A stretch of 51,230 nucleotides of DNA, taken from Candidatus Kuenenia stuttgartensis. GTDB taxonomy: Bacteria > Planctomycetota > Planctomycetia > Gemmatales > Gemmataceae. The stretch is from the NCBI GenBank assembly GCA_945875585.1, contig CAMCLK010000036.1:1-51230 (forward strand). Direction: 5' to 3'. Under the pieces are notes generated by a model that was not told where the DNA came from, did not search any database, and saw only the letters and a program-made list of their open reading frames with translations. This document shows positions 36,401-45,100 of the stretch, piece by piece. The first letter of the stretch is position 1. The number at the start of each line of letters is the position of its first letter. The translations under genes and the position numbers were made by a program.

Positions 36401-39400
36401 CGAGCGTGTTGTTGGATATCAGGTAGTTTCCATCACCGGAATAAGAAGCAGTGATGGTTTCGATACCAGTAGCGGAAGGTGTGTAGGTGTATGTAGCGGT
36501 GCCGTTTGCCTGAATGATAGCCACGGTCTGGATGTTGGGGTTTGTGGGTGACGAGAAGACAATACTACCCGTTGGCTTGAGTGGAGCATTGATGGCAGGA
36601 GTGGATACGACCACGGTAAAGTTAATAGAAGAACCGAGGTTAACGACTGCAGGCGAAGGATTGGAAGTGAACGAAAGGCTGGTGTTGGCTTTGTTGACAA
36701 CAATATTTACGCCATTGGAAGTGGAGGCTGCGTAGTTGGTGGCGTCGCCGTTATACGTTGCGGTGAGCGTGTGTGACCCAACGGTGAGGTTGGTGGTTGA
36801 GAAGCTAGAAGCAGGATTAACGCCTGCCTTGGTGGTGTTTGGTCCGCTGAGTGTGCCATCGAGCGTGTCGGAGAATGTGATGGATCCTGCAGCGAAAGGG
36901 ATGATGGAGCCGGGAATACCGGGTGATGTAGCAGCGGCAAGATCAAGACGATCGCCATAGGTGATGGCGGGAGAATTTGGGGTGATGGATAGGGTAGTGG
37001 TCGTGTCTTGATTGATAATAGTCAGAGGTTGTGTGGAAGAGGTTTGTGAAGGGTAGTTTCCGCCGTCCCGGTTGTAGCGAGCGGCGATATTGTAAGGGTT
37101 TGCGTTGACGAAGAGGCTGTAAGCGTTATCACCTGTGTTGATGGTGGCTTCGTAGACCTGTTTTCCGCTGACGAGAGTAGAAGCGGAACGAGGTACGGAG
37201 GTGACGATGGTTGAACCGTAGAGGAAATCAACGGAACCTGGTTGATTGATATTGGTGTCAGCAGGATCAATGGCTGCAGAGAGAGTGATAGAGTTTCCGC
37301 GTTGAACCGTGTTGGCACTGAAGGTTGCCAAAGTAATGCTAGGCACGGTAACGACGAGTGTGTTGCTGGAAATCAGGTAGTTGCCATCTCCTGAATAGGA
37401 GGCGGTGATGGTTTCGATACCAGTAGCGGAAGGTGTGTAGGTGTATGTAGCGGTGCCGTTTGCCTGAATGATGGCCACGGTCTGGATATTGGGGTTTGTG
37501 GGTGATGAGAAGACAACATTACCGGTTGGCTTGAGTGGAGCATTGATGGCAGGGGTGGAAACGACCACGGTGAAGTTAATAGAAGACCCTAGGTTGACGA
37601 TGGCTGGCGTTGGGCTGGAAGTGAACGCAAGGCTAGTGTTGGCTTTGTTGACAACAATATTAACGCCATTGGAAGTGGAGGCTGCGTAGTTGGTGGCGTC
37701 GCCGTTATATGTTGCGGTGAGCGTGTGTGACCCAACGGTGAGGTTGGTGGTTGAGAAGCTAGAAGCAGGATTAACGCCCGCATTGGTGGTATTTGGTCCG
37801 TTCAGGGTCCCATCGAGCGTGTCGGAGAATGTGATGGATCCTGCAGCGAAAGGGATGATGGAGCCAACTGTGTGGGGATCAGTTGAGGCTGATAGATCTA
37901 TTTGATCGCCATAGGTTATACTGCTGTTAGGCGTAACAGTCAGGATTGTATCTGTGCGTTGGTTGGTGATCGTAAGGTTTTGTGAAGCCAGCGACGATGT
38001 CGTGTTGTAAATGCCTGAATCGTTGCGATTATATCGGGCGGAAATCACATAAGGGGTTGGGCTGACGAGGAAATTGTACTGAGGATCAGCAGTGTTAATA
38101 GTTACAGAATAAAGATGGCCTGATCCATTGCTCCCTACTGTGGAGTCTCCACGTAGAATCGTAATGAAATCAACACCGTTGCGTATCAGTGTGACAGAGC
38201 CAGGCTGAACAAGATCGGAATCATCTGGCGCTACATCGACCGTAAATGTCAGAAGTTCGCCACGTTCGATTGTATTGTTAGAAAGGCTAACTGAAACAAT
38301 AGGAACGATGCCGACTTCCTGTTTCAGCGTGTCAGCATCACTGGCGAATTTCGTTGAATCTGTGGCAGTGAAAAGGGCTTGAATGTCATATACGCCGATA
38401 GGCAAAACATTGGCGAGAAGTGGAACGCCAACAACATCGTATGAAAATGTTCCATCAGGATTAACTGGAGCCGTGCCCAAAGTGGTATAACCACCCCCGC
38501 TACCAACCTGTTTTTGCCCAATTGTTACCGTTCCGATTGGGAACAGTCCTGTTGATACAGGCGTGGCTGATGGGTGCGTGATGGCAACGCTTCCACTAAT
38601 GGTGATTTTGGTTGCAGTGGCTTCATCTGCAGGATTGGGCACACTGGCATTGAGTGTTGTTGTGGTTGTTGCAGGAGCGATGGTTACTGTGAATGGTGCG
38701 CTCTGGCTGTCCACATAGGAATTGTCGCCTAAGTATTGGGCGTAGAGGATATTGGTTCCAGGCGGCAGTAACGGAAGTCCCGCAACAGTTGCATCGCCGT
38801 TCAGAGTTATTGTTGTGTCAGATGCCGGAAGTATTGATCCAGCGACTGGAGCAATGGTGGCACGCCCATATTCTGTAACAACATTGTTACCATTGGAATC
38901 CGGAATGATACTGACAATGCGCATGACACCAGTGATAGGTGTTACCGATGCCTTTGAATCATCGAAATCGACACGTGTTGTAACGGTTTGTACTTGACCA
39001 TATTCAATCGACAGTGGAGTTGAAGTGACGACGGAACTCTTGGTTGCTGTTTGAAGCTCAACTGCTCCCATGTCCACCGCAACATTGATAGCACGTGGGA
39101 CATTACGGACGTCGGTTGTTATGGCAATAACTGGATTGGTTGGATTGTTGCCTGCCTGTGTTACATCAAGGCCTGTGTCACGGGCAGGACTAAGGCGATC
39201 AATCGATACAGATCGCACGATAGCATTGGCATTGGTAGTTGCGGCAACCCCAGTTACGGGTGTAACCCCAACTGCTGTTCCAAGATTGTTTTGAAGGCCC
39301 AAAGAATCGATCCCAGCATTCTGGTCTGAACCGATCAGGTTGCCCTTGGTGCCATTAAAAGTGAACCCCGGTGACGTTGCAGGGTTGAACATGCTGTACC

Positions 39401-41900
39401 CGCTCGAACCAAAGGTACCCACCCCGTTATTGGAAAATCGATTTCCCGTGTTAGCAATTACAAAGTTGGGGTCGCCAGGATTGCTGGGGTGATTAACTGG
39501 GTTGTAAATAATACCTGTGTTTTGAACGTTGATCGTGTTTAGGGTGCTGATAGCGCTTCCTGAAGTAGTATCATTAAATACGCCGCCAGTATCTGAATTG
39601 TTGAAGCCGTTAACGCCTGAAAGGTAATTGGAATTGTTTTTATCAGCAAATGGATTCACAAGGCTGTTATTGGTTATGGTGGTGTTGACGAATCGGGTGG
39701 TGCTGTTGCCGCCACGGAATGGGTCGCTGGCAGAATAGTTGGCACCGCCTTGGTTATGGCCATCAGCAATAATGACGGCACCGCCATTTAAACCTTTACC
39801 AGTTGACTGAATGTTGGCGTTTCCAGAATTGGTTTGGCCTGTCTGAACGACTGAATTGCCAAAGAAGGTGGTGTTGATGATTTGGTTTGTAGTATTGCCG
39901 CCTGTGTCATTGGAAATATAGATGCCGCCACCACCGCTGTAGGCTGGAATTGCTGGATTCGCAGGTGAAATGGCATTAGGAGGCAACCAGAAATCGACTA
40001 CCGAGGTCACAGAGTTGAACGCGATTTCGCTATTGGTGATTGTCGTTCCCGCACCTGACCGGATAGCGCCGCCACCAGAATAGCGAGGGGCAGGTTGTTT
40101 TTCCGGGTTGCTGGAGTAGATGGTCGGATCCGGTAGTGGGCTCGGTGTTGGATAGCCAGTGATCGCAACACTGTTGTTTTCAAAGACTGATTTGTCGATG
40201 GCGAGTCCGCCGTTCCCGCTGAATATAGCGGCGCCGCCGGAGTTCGCGGTGGTTACCGACGAAAGTTTGTTGTTGGTGAAGACGGATTGAGTGATTGAAG
40301 TCAATCCGCTGCCCGTTGTAATGAGTGCGGATCCGCCAGTGGTTCCAGTGTTTGTTGTTCCATAAATGTTGTTGGTTTTGCTTGATTCATTGTTATTGAA
40401 ATAAGATTTGCTGATATTTGTGGATTGTGAAACGATGGCGAGTGCCCCGCCTGCGGTGTTGTTTGAAAACACGCTTTCGGAAATGGTTGTCTTGCTTGGA
40501 TTTCCAAGGATTTCCAAAGCTCTGTAGGAAGACATGCTATTTGGGTTGTTAAGGTCCACAACCGCGCCTGAAATAGTAACTGAACCAGAGGACTGTAGCC
40601 GGATTGTTCCTTGTGTTGATTTTGAATTGGGAACGTTTCCTGTTACGGTCGGATTGGTCAGTGTTATGGTATTGCCCTGAATGAGTGCTCCGCCTTGAGT
40701 TGCTGTTGATGACGCATTGATAGTGTTATTTGTTATTGAGACATTGTTTAAGGTGACAGACGTTGTCCCATTCAGTGTGAGCGGTCCTGTACCACTTTGG
40801 CCGTCTCCGTTTGCTGTAATTGATGTTTGCGAGATGGATATTTTCGCGGCAGAGGCACTTATTGCCGCGACATCGTTTCCTGCGAAGATTGATTTTCCCG
40901 CAGCGGTTCCTGTGATAGTCAGGTTGCCAGCACCGTTACTGATATCAATGGCTCTCAGCGACGCGTTTGTAAATGTTGAGTCTGTTACGGAAAGTGTTCC
41001 CGCGCCGACATCCGCGAAGATGAAGTTGGTGACTTGTCTGGCTGTGCCAAAGGTGTTCGCGTTATCAAAAATACAGTTGTCGACTACTAAGTTCCCTAGA
41101 TTTTGCTTGATCACGTTTCCAGTGGTATCACCGAAATGAATTCCCGAAACTGTTAGAGTGTTGGCACCGGCGATTTGCATGCTTTGTTCAATAATACCGG
41201 GATTCAATCCATACGATGTGTTTTGAATGGTGATGCTGGCGCCTGTTCCAGTTGTTCCGTTGATTGGTTCTAGTTGGAATTGGCCAGACCCGCTTTGTGA
41301 CAAAGTGACTTGTTGGTTGAGCAATGCGCTATTTGAGCCGGGATTTGTTACTGCAACTCCCGTGATAGAACCAACAAAGTTTCCAAGAATTCCATCTGCG
41401 GAATCATTGATGCTTGTGACGGTGAATATGGCTCCACCCTGGTATCCATTGGATCCGGTGGTGTCTGGTTTTTGACGTAATTGATTGCCTTGCTTGAACG
41501 TGTTGCCTGTGCTTGATGCTGTTGCCGCGGTGAAACCAATATCAGATTGAATGATCAGCTTATCGGAGCCGGGTCCGGTGATGGTGATGTCTTTGCCGCT
41601 ATTGAGGATGATTGAACCAACCGCGCCGTTTAGCACCAGAGTTTTTGGCAAGCTGCCCGAGGTGAATAAGGCCGGGGCAAAATCGATTTTGCCATCGGTT
41701 CTTGCCGCTTCGATAATCGCTGCGCGTAAAGAACCTGCTATTGGTTGAGCCGCGTCTGGGCCGTCCAGAAGTGTGGTGACTGTGACAGCTGGTACCGCCC
41801 GGTCTTCCAGCATTTCCAGAGCAGGACGGCGCAGTGTACGCTTTGATTTGTTGCTTTTGAACCAATCAGCCCACGTTCGTTGTTGCGCGTTGCGAGACAT
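33495..41900 (-). CDS. Giant LEDRxVPA surface protein: beta-helix, Ig repeats, FG-GAP propeller
   Basis: 2,801 aa. The N-terminus (MSRNAQQRTWADWFKSNKSK) is basic and lacks a hydrophobic signal core; it leads to ALEMLEDRAVPAV (residues 27-39), the planctomycete LEDRxVPA leader. Residues ~45-945 form a parallel beta-helix (SGSLRAAI opening, many SGGAI/GNTITLTN-type turns) ending in VDMGAVELQ, a choice-of-anchor Q-like close. Residues ~946-2490 are Ig-like repeats (TYGDQIDLSAS, SHTLTATYNGD). The C-terminal ~300 residues are an FG-GAP/VCBS propeller with five DxDxDG-type loops (DVNADGVSD, DISGDGKGD, DVNGDGRAD, DINGDGKAE, DVNADGFLD). GAGGTG precedes the ATG. It is probably exported or cell-surface-bound and calcium-dependent; the ligand is unknown. 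The Ig region contains a 954-bp tandem duplication. Confidence 0.9.
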   Translation of the reverse strand: MSRNAQQRTWADWFKSNKSKRTLRRPALEMLEDRAVPAVTVTTLLDGPDAAQPIAGSLRAAIIEAARTDGKIDFAPALFTSGSLPKTLVLNGAVGSIILNSGKDITITGPGSDKLIIQSDIGFTAATASSTGNTFKQGNQLRQKPDTTGSNGYQGGAIFTVTSINDSADGILGNFVGSITGVAVTNPGSNSALLNQQVTLSQSGSGQFQLEPINGTTGTGASITIQNTSYGLNPGIIEQSMQIAGANTLTVSGIHFGDTTGNVIKQNLGNLVVDNCIFDNANTFGTARQVTNFIFADVGAGTLSVTDSTFTNASLRAIDISNGAGNLTITGTAAGKSIFAGNDVAAISASAAKISISQTSITANGDGQSGTGPLTLNGTTSVTLNNVSITNNTINASSTATQGGALIQGNTITLTNPTVTGNVPNSKSTQGTIRLQSSGSVTISGAVVDLNNPNSMSSYRALEILGNPSKTTISESVFSNNTAGGALAIVSQSTNISKSYFNNNESSKTNNIYGTTNTGTTGGSALITTGSGLTSITQSVFTNNKLSSVTTANSGGAAIFSGNGGLAIDKSVFENNSVAITGYPTPSPLPDPTIYSSNPEKQPAPRYSGGGAIRSGAGTTITNSEIAFNSVTSVVDFWLPPNAISPANPAIPAYSGGGGIYISNDTGGNTTNQIINTTFFGNSVVQTGQTNSGNANIQSTGKGLNGGAVIIADGHNQGGANYSASDPFRGGNSTTRFVNTTITNNSLVNPFADKNNSNYLSGVNGFNNSDTGGVFNDTTSGSAISTLNTINVQNTGIIYNPVNHPSNPGDPNFVIANTGNRFSNNGVGTFGSSGYSMFNPATSPGFTFNGTKGNLIGSDQNAGIDSLGLQNNLGTAVGVTPVTGVAATTNANAIVRSVSIDRLSPARDTGLDVTQAGNNPTNPVIAITTDVRNVPRAINVAVDMGAVELQTATKSSVVTSTPLSIEYGQVQTVTTRVDFDDSKASVTPITGVMRIVSIIPDSNGNNVVTEYGRATIAPVAGSILPASDTTITLNGDATVAGLPLLPPGTNILYAQYLGDNSYVDSQSAPFTVTIAPATTTTTLNASVPNPADEATATKITISGSVAITHPSATPVSTGLFPIGTVTIGQKQVGSGGGYTTLGTAPVNPDGTFSYDVVGVPLLANVLPIGVYDIQALFTATDSTKFASDADTLKQEVGIVPIVSVSLSNNTIERGELLTFTVDVAPDDSDLVQPGSVTLIRNGVDFITILRGDSTVGSNGSGHLYSVTINTADPQYNFLVSPTPYVISARYNRNDSGIYNTTSSLASQNLTITNQRTDTILTVTPNSSITYGDQIDLSASTDPHTVGSIIPFAAGSITFSDTLDGTLNGPNTTNAGVNPASSFSTTNLTVGSHTLTATYNGDATNYAASTSNGVNIVVNKANTSLAFTSSPTPAIVNLGSSINFTVVVSTPAINAPLKPTGNVVFSSPTNPNIQTVAIIQANGTATYTYTPSATGIETITASYSGDGNYLISSNTLVVTVPSITLATFSANTVQRGNSITLSAAIDPADTNINQPGSVDFLYGSTIVTSVPRSASTLVSGKQVYEATINTGDNAYSLFVNANPYNIAARYNRDGGNYPSQTSSTQPLTIINQDTTTTLSITPNSPAITYGDRLDLAAATSPGIPGSIIPFAAGSITFSDTLDGTLSGPNTTKAGVNPASSFSTTNLTVGSHTLTATYNGDATNYAASTSNGVNIVVNKANTSLSFTSNPSPAVVNLGSSINFTVVVSTPAINAPLKPTGSIVFSSPTNPNIQTVAIIQANGTATYTYTPSATGIETITASYSGDGNYLISNNTLVVTVPTITFAPIAATPIQRGNSITLSATIDPAGTNIDQPGSIDFLYGSTIITSVPRSASTLVNGKQVYTTTINTGDNAFSLFVNANPYNIAARYNSDGGNYPSQTSSTQPLNIVQQSSSIILTGLPNTSSTTSTITYGDRIDLTTNLNSFINNSIIPFASNATGIVIRDGSTIIARLPIANDARAAVLTKTDFTVGTHVLTAEFVGDTNYALSTSPAFTLIVNQAVTRLNLTSNSDYLALGQTFTVSAAVESTAATMPTAISGNVVFVATDSNGGTTNLATGTIFNGKASSTFTPTAAGHYVISAQYTGDINYAGTVRTRTVTASSITIQIQDPSTNLGTSIFQRGSDINIVATLTPGDTAAVDQITGLPVQPGAVSFILPNGTVVATVSRASSYDLNGSRIYSATVNSGNLLYSLPVGTTTVRSRYNVDGGLYPLVSSAASPLTIIKQNTTTTLTGSISGTLPYGSPVSFDATVSPTIDAFGVTENEIAFGKSQIQFFDGSNLILASAVDNTTRSAPLSLSALSVGQHIITARYATDGLNYAASKSSSVNITIAKAATTTDVSLSRTSIDAGDTVILTAQVGSNVNGAALNPSGTVTFFLKNGAALTAIGSAPLNSTTGLATFSYKPTSVKSYEITATYSGDSNYATSNSTADPDTLRVKTFQPFYAVALQGGSVLATYNTRTNALIARYQPMGPNYRGGFTVARGDVNADGVSDLLYAPNKGSFVRIIDGRSSHDLGGFFAFGSNFGQAISIAVGDISGDGKGDIMVAPAGRGAAGIVRVFSGANFSNLLYQGTPYGAGFAGGISLASADVNGDGRADIITAPLSGGASRIVVVSGATRSVIRDYLAFGSSYIGGANVTAADINGDGKAEIIVGAMVGRGNIVVQDGATNTQRASFFAYQAGYNGGARVAAISDVNADGFLDLVVTPGAGGGTKASRYSGANYRLIDSFFAFSANEPGSNGGMRPA
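36061..36911 (-). repeat. Tandem duplication in Ig region, copy 1
   Basis: This segment matches 37015-37865 at an offset of exactly 954 nt (318 codons), checked at two anchors: GAGGTTGTGT at 36071 and 37025, and GTGGAGGCTG at 36721 and 37675. Long stretches differ only by scattered single bases. It encodes a multi-domain Ig-like block within the giant gene at 33495-41900. The offset is a multiple of three, so the frame is kept. Confidence 0.88.
37015..37865 (-). repeat. Tandem duplication in Ig region, copy 2
   Basis: Partner of the copy at 36061-36911. Similarity ends abruptly after the shared GGATGATGGAGCC at ~37855-37867; beyond it the first copy continues with GGGAATACCGG and the second with AACTGTGTGG. 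The sharp edge and near-identity suggest a recent unequal crossover or continuing gene conversion. Confidence 0.88.
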
Positions 41901-42161
41901 GGAATCACCTCGTGACCGATTCGCTTGTCAAATTCTGCCAGCCCGCACGGCGTATGAGTGGACGGGTGTTATTCCGCATACTCAACTGGGTTATCGTCTT
42001 TTGCCTATGGAAGACTGGCTTCAGCGCGGCCAGTCTTGTCATCGCTAACCCGCTATCTTCCTGCACAGGCCTTACAATCGCTACCGAATGCTTGCTTCGG
42101 TTCTTCCATCACGACGATTGTGGGCTTGCTAAAGATTGCTTGCAACCAAGCCTATGTGGCC
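41901..42161. other. Intergenic region between giant genes, with dyads
   Basis: This 261-nt gap must hold the promoter of the gene at 33495-41900 and any terminator of the gene ending at 42162. I find no coding frame. AGACTGGC (42012-42019) and GCCAGTCT (42029-42036) form an 8-bp inverted repeat with a 9-nt loop. ACCGAA (42083-42088) and TTCGGT (42096-42101) form a 6-bp one. Neither is followed by a clear T-run on the minus strand, so they may be 5'-leader hairpins or protein-binding sites. Confidence 0.45.
41906..41911 (-). promoter_or_regulatory. Shine-Dalgarno GAGGTG of the giant LEDRxVPA gene
   Basis: On the minus strand GAGGTG lies five bases before the ATG at 41900. The second giant gene has the same element (48472-48477) in the same context, ACGAGGTG-n(4-5)-ATGTCnCGCAA, supporting the start choice in both genes. 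Confidence 0.75.
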
Positions 42162-45100
42162 TTAACCAAGGAACAGTCCACTGTTATAGGACAAGGTTTC
42201 GGCTGGACCGAATGCGAAGAACTGATCGATGCGTTGGTAATTGCTGTTGTACCTAGCAACCAGAGGGCCTGCATTGGGTCCAACGCCTACCAGCAACTCC
42301 TTGATGCCATCACCGTTGGTGTCAGCAACCGTTACCCGGCAACCACCCTGGTATGTGGATGAGAATGCATAGAAACTAGCGCGAGTGGCCAATGTGCTGT
42401 AGTTGGTTACCACAACTTGTGGCAAACCTTTATTCACAGAGGTGATAATTTCAACGGCACCTGTGTTGGCGGCGACATTGGCGGCTACAAAGATCCCGCC
42501 GCTAAAGGATGAACCGTATGCTGCAACGACAAAGCTTTTCAAAAGGTTGCCGTTGATGCCGTTGAATACCCTGACATTGGCTGGTCCGCCGTTCATGGGG
42601 CCAGTAATCACGTCAGCACGCCCATCGTTATTGACGTCTGCTGTTGCCAGTGTCACCCCGCCCAAGAATGTCGAGGCATAGGCCAGTTTCGACCAAAGCA
42701 CCTGCGATAGGTTGGCACCGTTGAACGCTTTCACTGTTGGCGCGGCGCCTGAGCCGCCCGGGGCAACAATGATGTCGTCTCGGAAGTCTCCGTTCACATC
42801 ACCGGTGGTGATGTTGACGGGTAGCCCAAAGCTGGGGGTAAAGGCGTAGAAGCCGCCAATATTGTTGAGTGTGCGTCCATCGACAATGCGGACAAAAGAC
42901 CCTGTTTTGGGTGTAAAGACCAAGTCTGCAACACCATCACCCGTAACGTCTCCAGTGGAATTCACTCGGAAACCACCGGTGTAACTCGCCCCCAATGGTC
43001 GCAGAATGGCCATTTGAGTGTTTGTTGTTGTGCTGAAAAGCTGAATGGTTGAGCCAGTACCTGGGGCTATGGCATAGAACCGTTGAACAACAACCCGGTT
43101 TACACGGAAGGTTTGGGTGATGGTACCAGCGGCTACGGCAAAGTTCGTATCGCCCGTGTACCTGGCCGAAATTGAGTAATCGCCGGTAGTTGGAGGCCTG
43201 TAACTCAGAGTGGCGGTATAGGTACTGGTGCCTGTTTTTACCAGTGATACCGTGCCAATCGTGACTGGCGCGGCTCCATTGATGCGGATGGTGTAGACGA
43301 CTTGTCCTGTCAAACCCGCGATACCGGCGCCGAAGGTTGCTGTGGACAAAGTGGAAACAAAAGTTGTGTTCATGCCGAGCTTTACCGGCGATGAGGCCGC
43401 AAGCGTCATTGTGGTGCTCGCTGGATTCACAACAACGTTGATTGGCGTTGAAGTGGATGGATTGTAGGAAACGCCATCGCCCGAGTAGCCTGCATCGAGG
43501 GTGTGTGTGCCACCAGTGAGCAGGAGATTGTTGGCCGATGCAGTCATGCTTCCTTGGGTGACTGGTACGGGAGTGCCTAGAACTGTACTGCCTTCATAAA
43601 AAGTCACTGTTCCATTCGAGAACGGTAGCGCGCTACCTGCTGAAGCCACGGTTGCTGAAAGATTGATTTTGGTTCCGTAGGTGATGGTGGTGGCGGGGGT
43701 CACACCCATGGAAATCGTGCTATTGAATCCGGTAACTGTCAGGTCTTGAGTGCTTGAAGCGGTGGTGGCATAGCTGCCACCGTCTTGGTTGTACGTGGCA
43801 ATAATCGACTGGGATCCAAGCGTTAAACCTGCTGTATTTGTGCTGGTAAAGGTGTACATCAATCCATTCAGCACTGGTGTCGCATTAACTGCTAACACAC
43901 TGCCAAGTTTGACATTGGTGCCGGATACTAGGAAATCTACCGAACCGGTAAGTGGTTCAGCCAAATCTGTTTGCTCAACAATAGCCGAGAAGGTAACAGC
44001 GCTGCCAGCGGCAACTGGATTGTTGGCGAATGGGAACAGCGAGACTGTTGGAACCACGCCAATGGTGAGCTCCTGCGTATTTGTATCTGATACAGCAAAT
44101 TTTGCGACATCCGTAGGGTCGAATTTAGCCAGAATGGTGTACACGCCATAGGCAAAACCTGTCGGCGTGGTAACTGAATATGAACCATCCGAAGCCACTG
44201 GGATGTTGCTGGCAAATGGCGTGAATGCTCCGCCCAATGGCTGATAGCCTAGTTCAATCGTGCCCACAGGGCTTTGGGTGGAAAGCGGAGCTGTTACAGA
44301 GCCACTGAATGTCACTGCTTGGGTACGGCCAGCAGGGTTAGGGCTAATGGTGTCGAGTACGGCCGAGGTGCTGGCTGCCGCAACGATCACATCGAATGGG
44401 CTCGACTGGCTCACGGCATAGTTCATGTCGCCGCTGTAACGGAAGAACAGGGTGTTGGTTCCGGCGGCCAGAAGTGTTGCCAAGGTGTTGTTGATAGTCA
44501 GGGTGACGGTTCCACCCGCTGTGAGGTCGGTAACGCTAACGGGTACCAAAGCACCAGCCGCGATGACGGTATTATCTGAGCTGCGAACCAGTTCGAGAAT
44601 GCCTTGAATACCAACAGTTGGGAGTTTGTTGTCATCCCATTGAGCCTTGGCAGTTAAGGTGAGGGATTGGCCGTAGGTGGTCAATGTGTAGGCATTGGGG
44701 TGGGCGGAATCTGCAGGAACCAAAATGGGTGACGTTACAGCCGTTTTGGTGGCGTATTGAACTTCAAAAGCGCCAATATCAACGTTGGTGTTGATTAACC
44801 TGTTGGCGCCACGCGTATCCAGTGGCAGTGGTGCTGGATAAACATTCACAGATGTGCCAGCATCGCGCGCTGGGCTGAGCCTGTCGATGGGAATGTACTT
44901 GATTGTGCCCTGATACAGAGGGTTCGATGTCAAGCCAATCTGCGGGGCTCGAACATCGGTTTGAAGGCCTTTGGGATCAAGGTTGGTTGTATCAGCCGAT
45001 TGTGTGATATCTCCAGGAGCAGGGAAGAAAGATCTAGCATTATTGGTGAAGTTATTATTGAATCCATAAGTGGTTGACGGATCGTACATGGAGGAAGCCT

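Noticed and set aside
36061..37865. Direct repeats considered as a CRISPR-like array
   Set aside because: The repeat unit is 954 bp, coding, and in frame with Ig-like domains. No short regularly spaced repeats with unique spacers exist in the window.
42012..42036. AGACTGGC/GCCAGTCT hairpin considered as terminator of the giant gene ending at 42162
   Set aside because: It lies about 125 nt past the stop and is not followed by a T-run on the minus strand. It is recorded only as a dyad.
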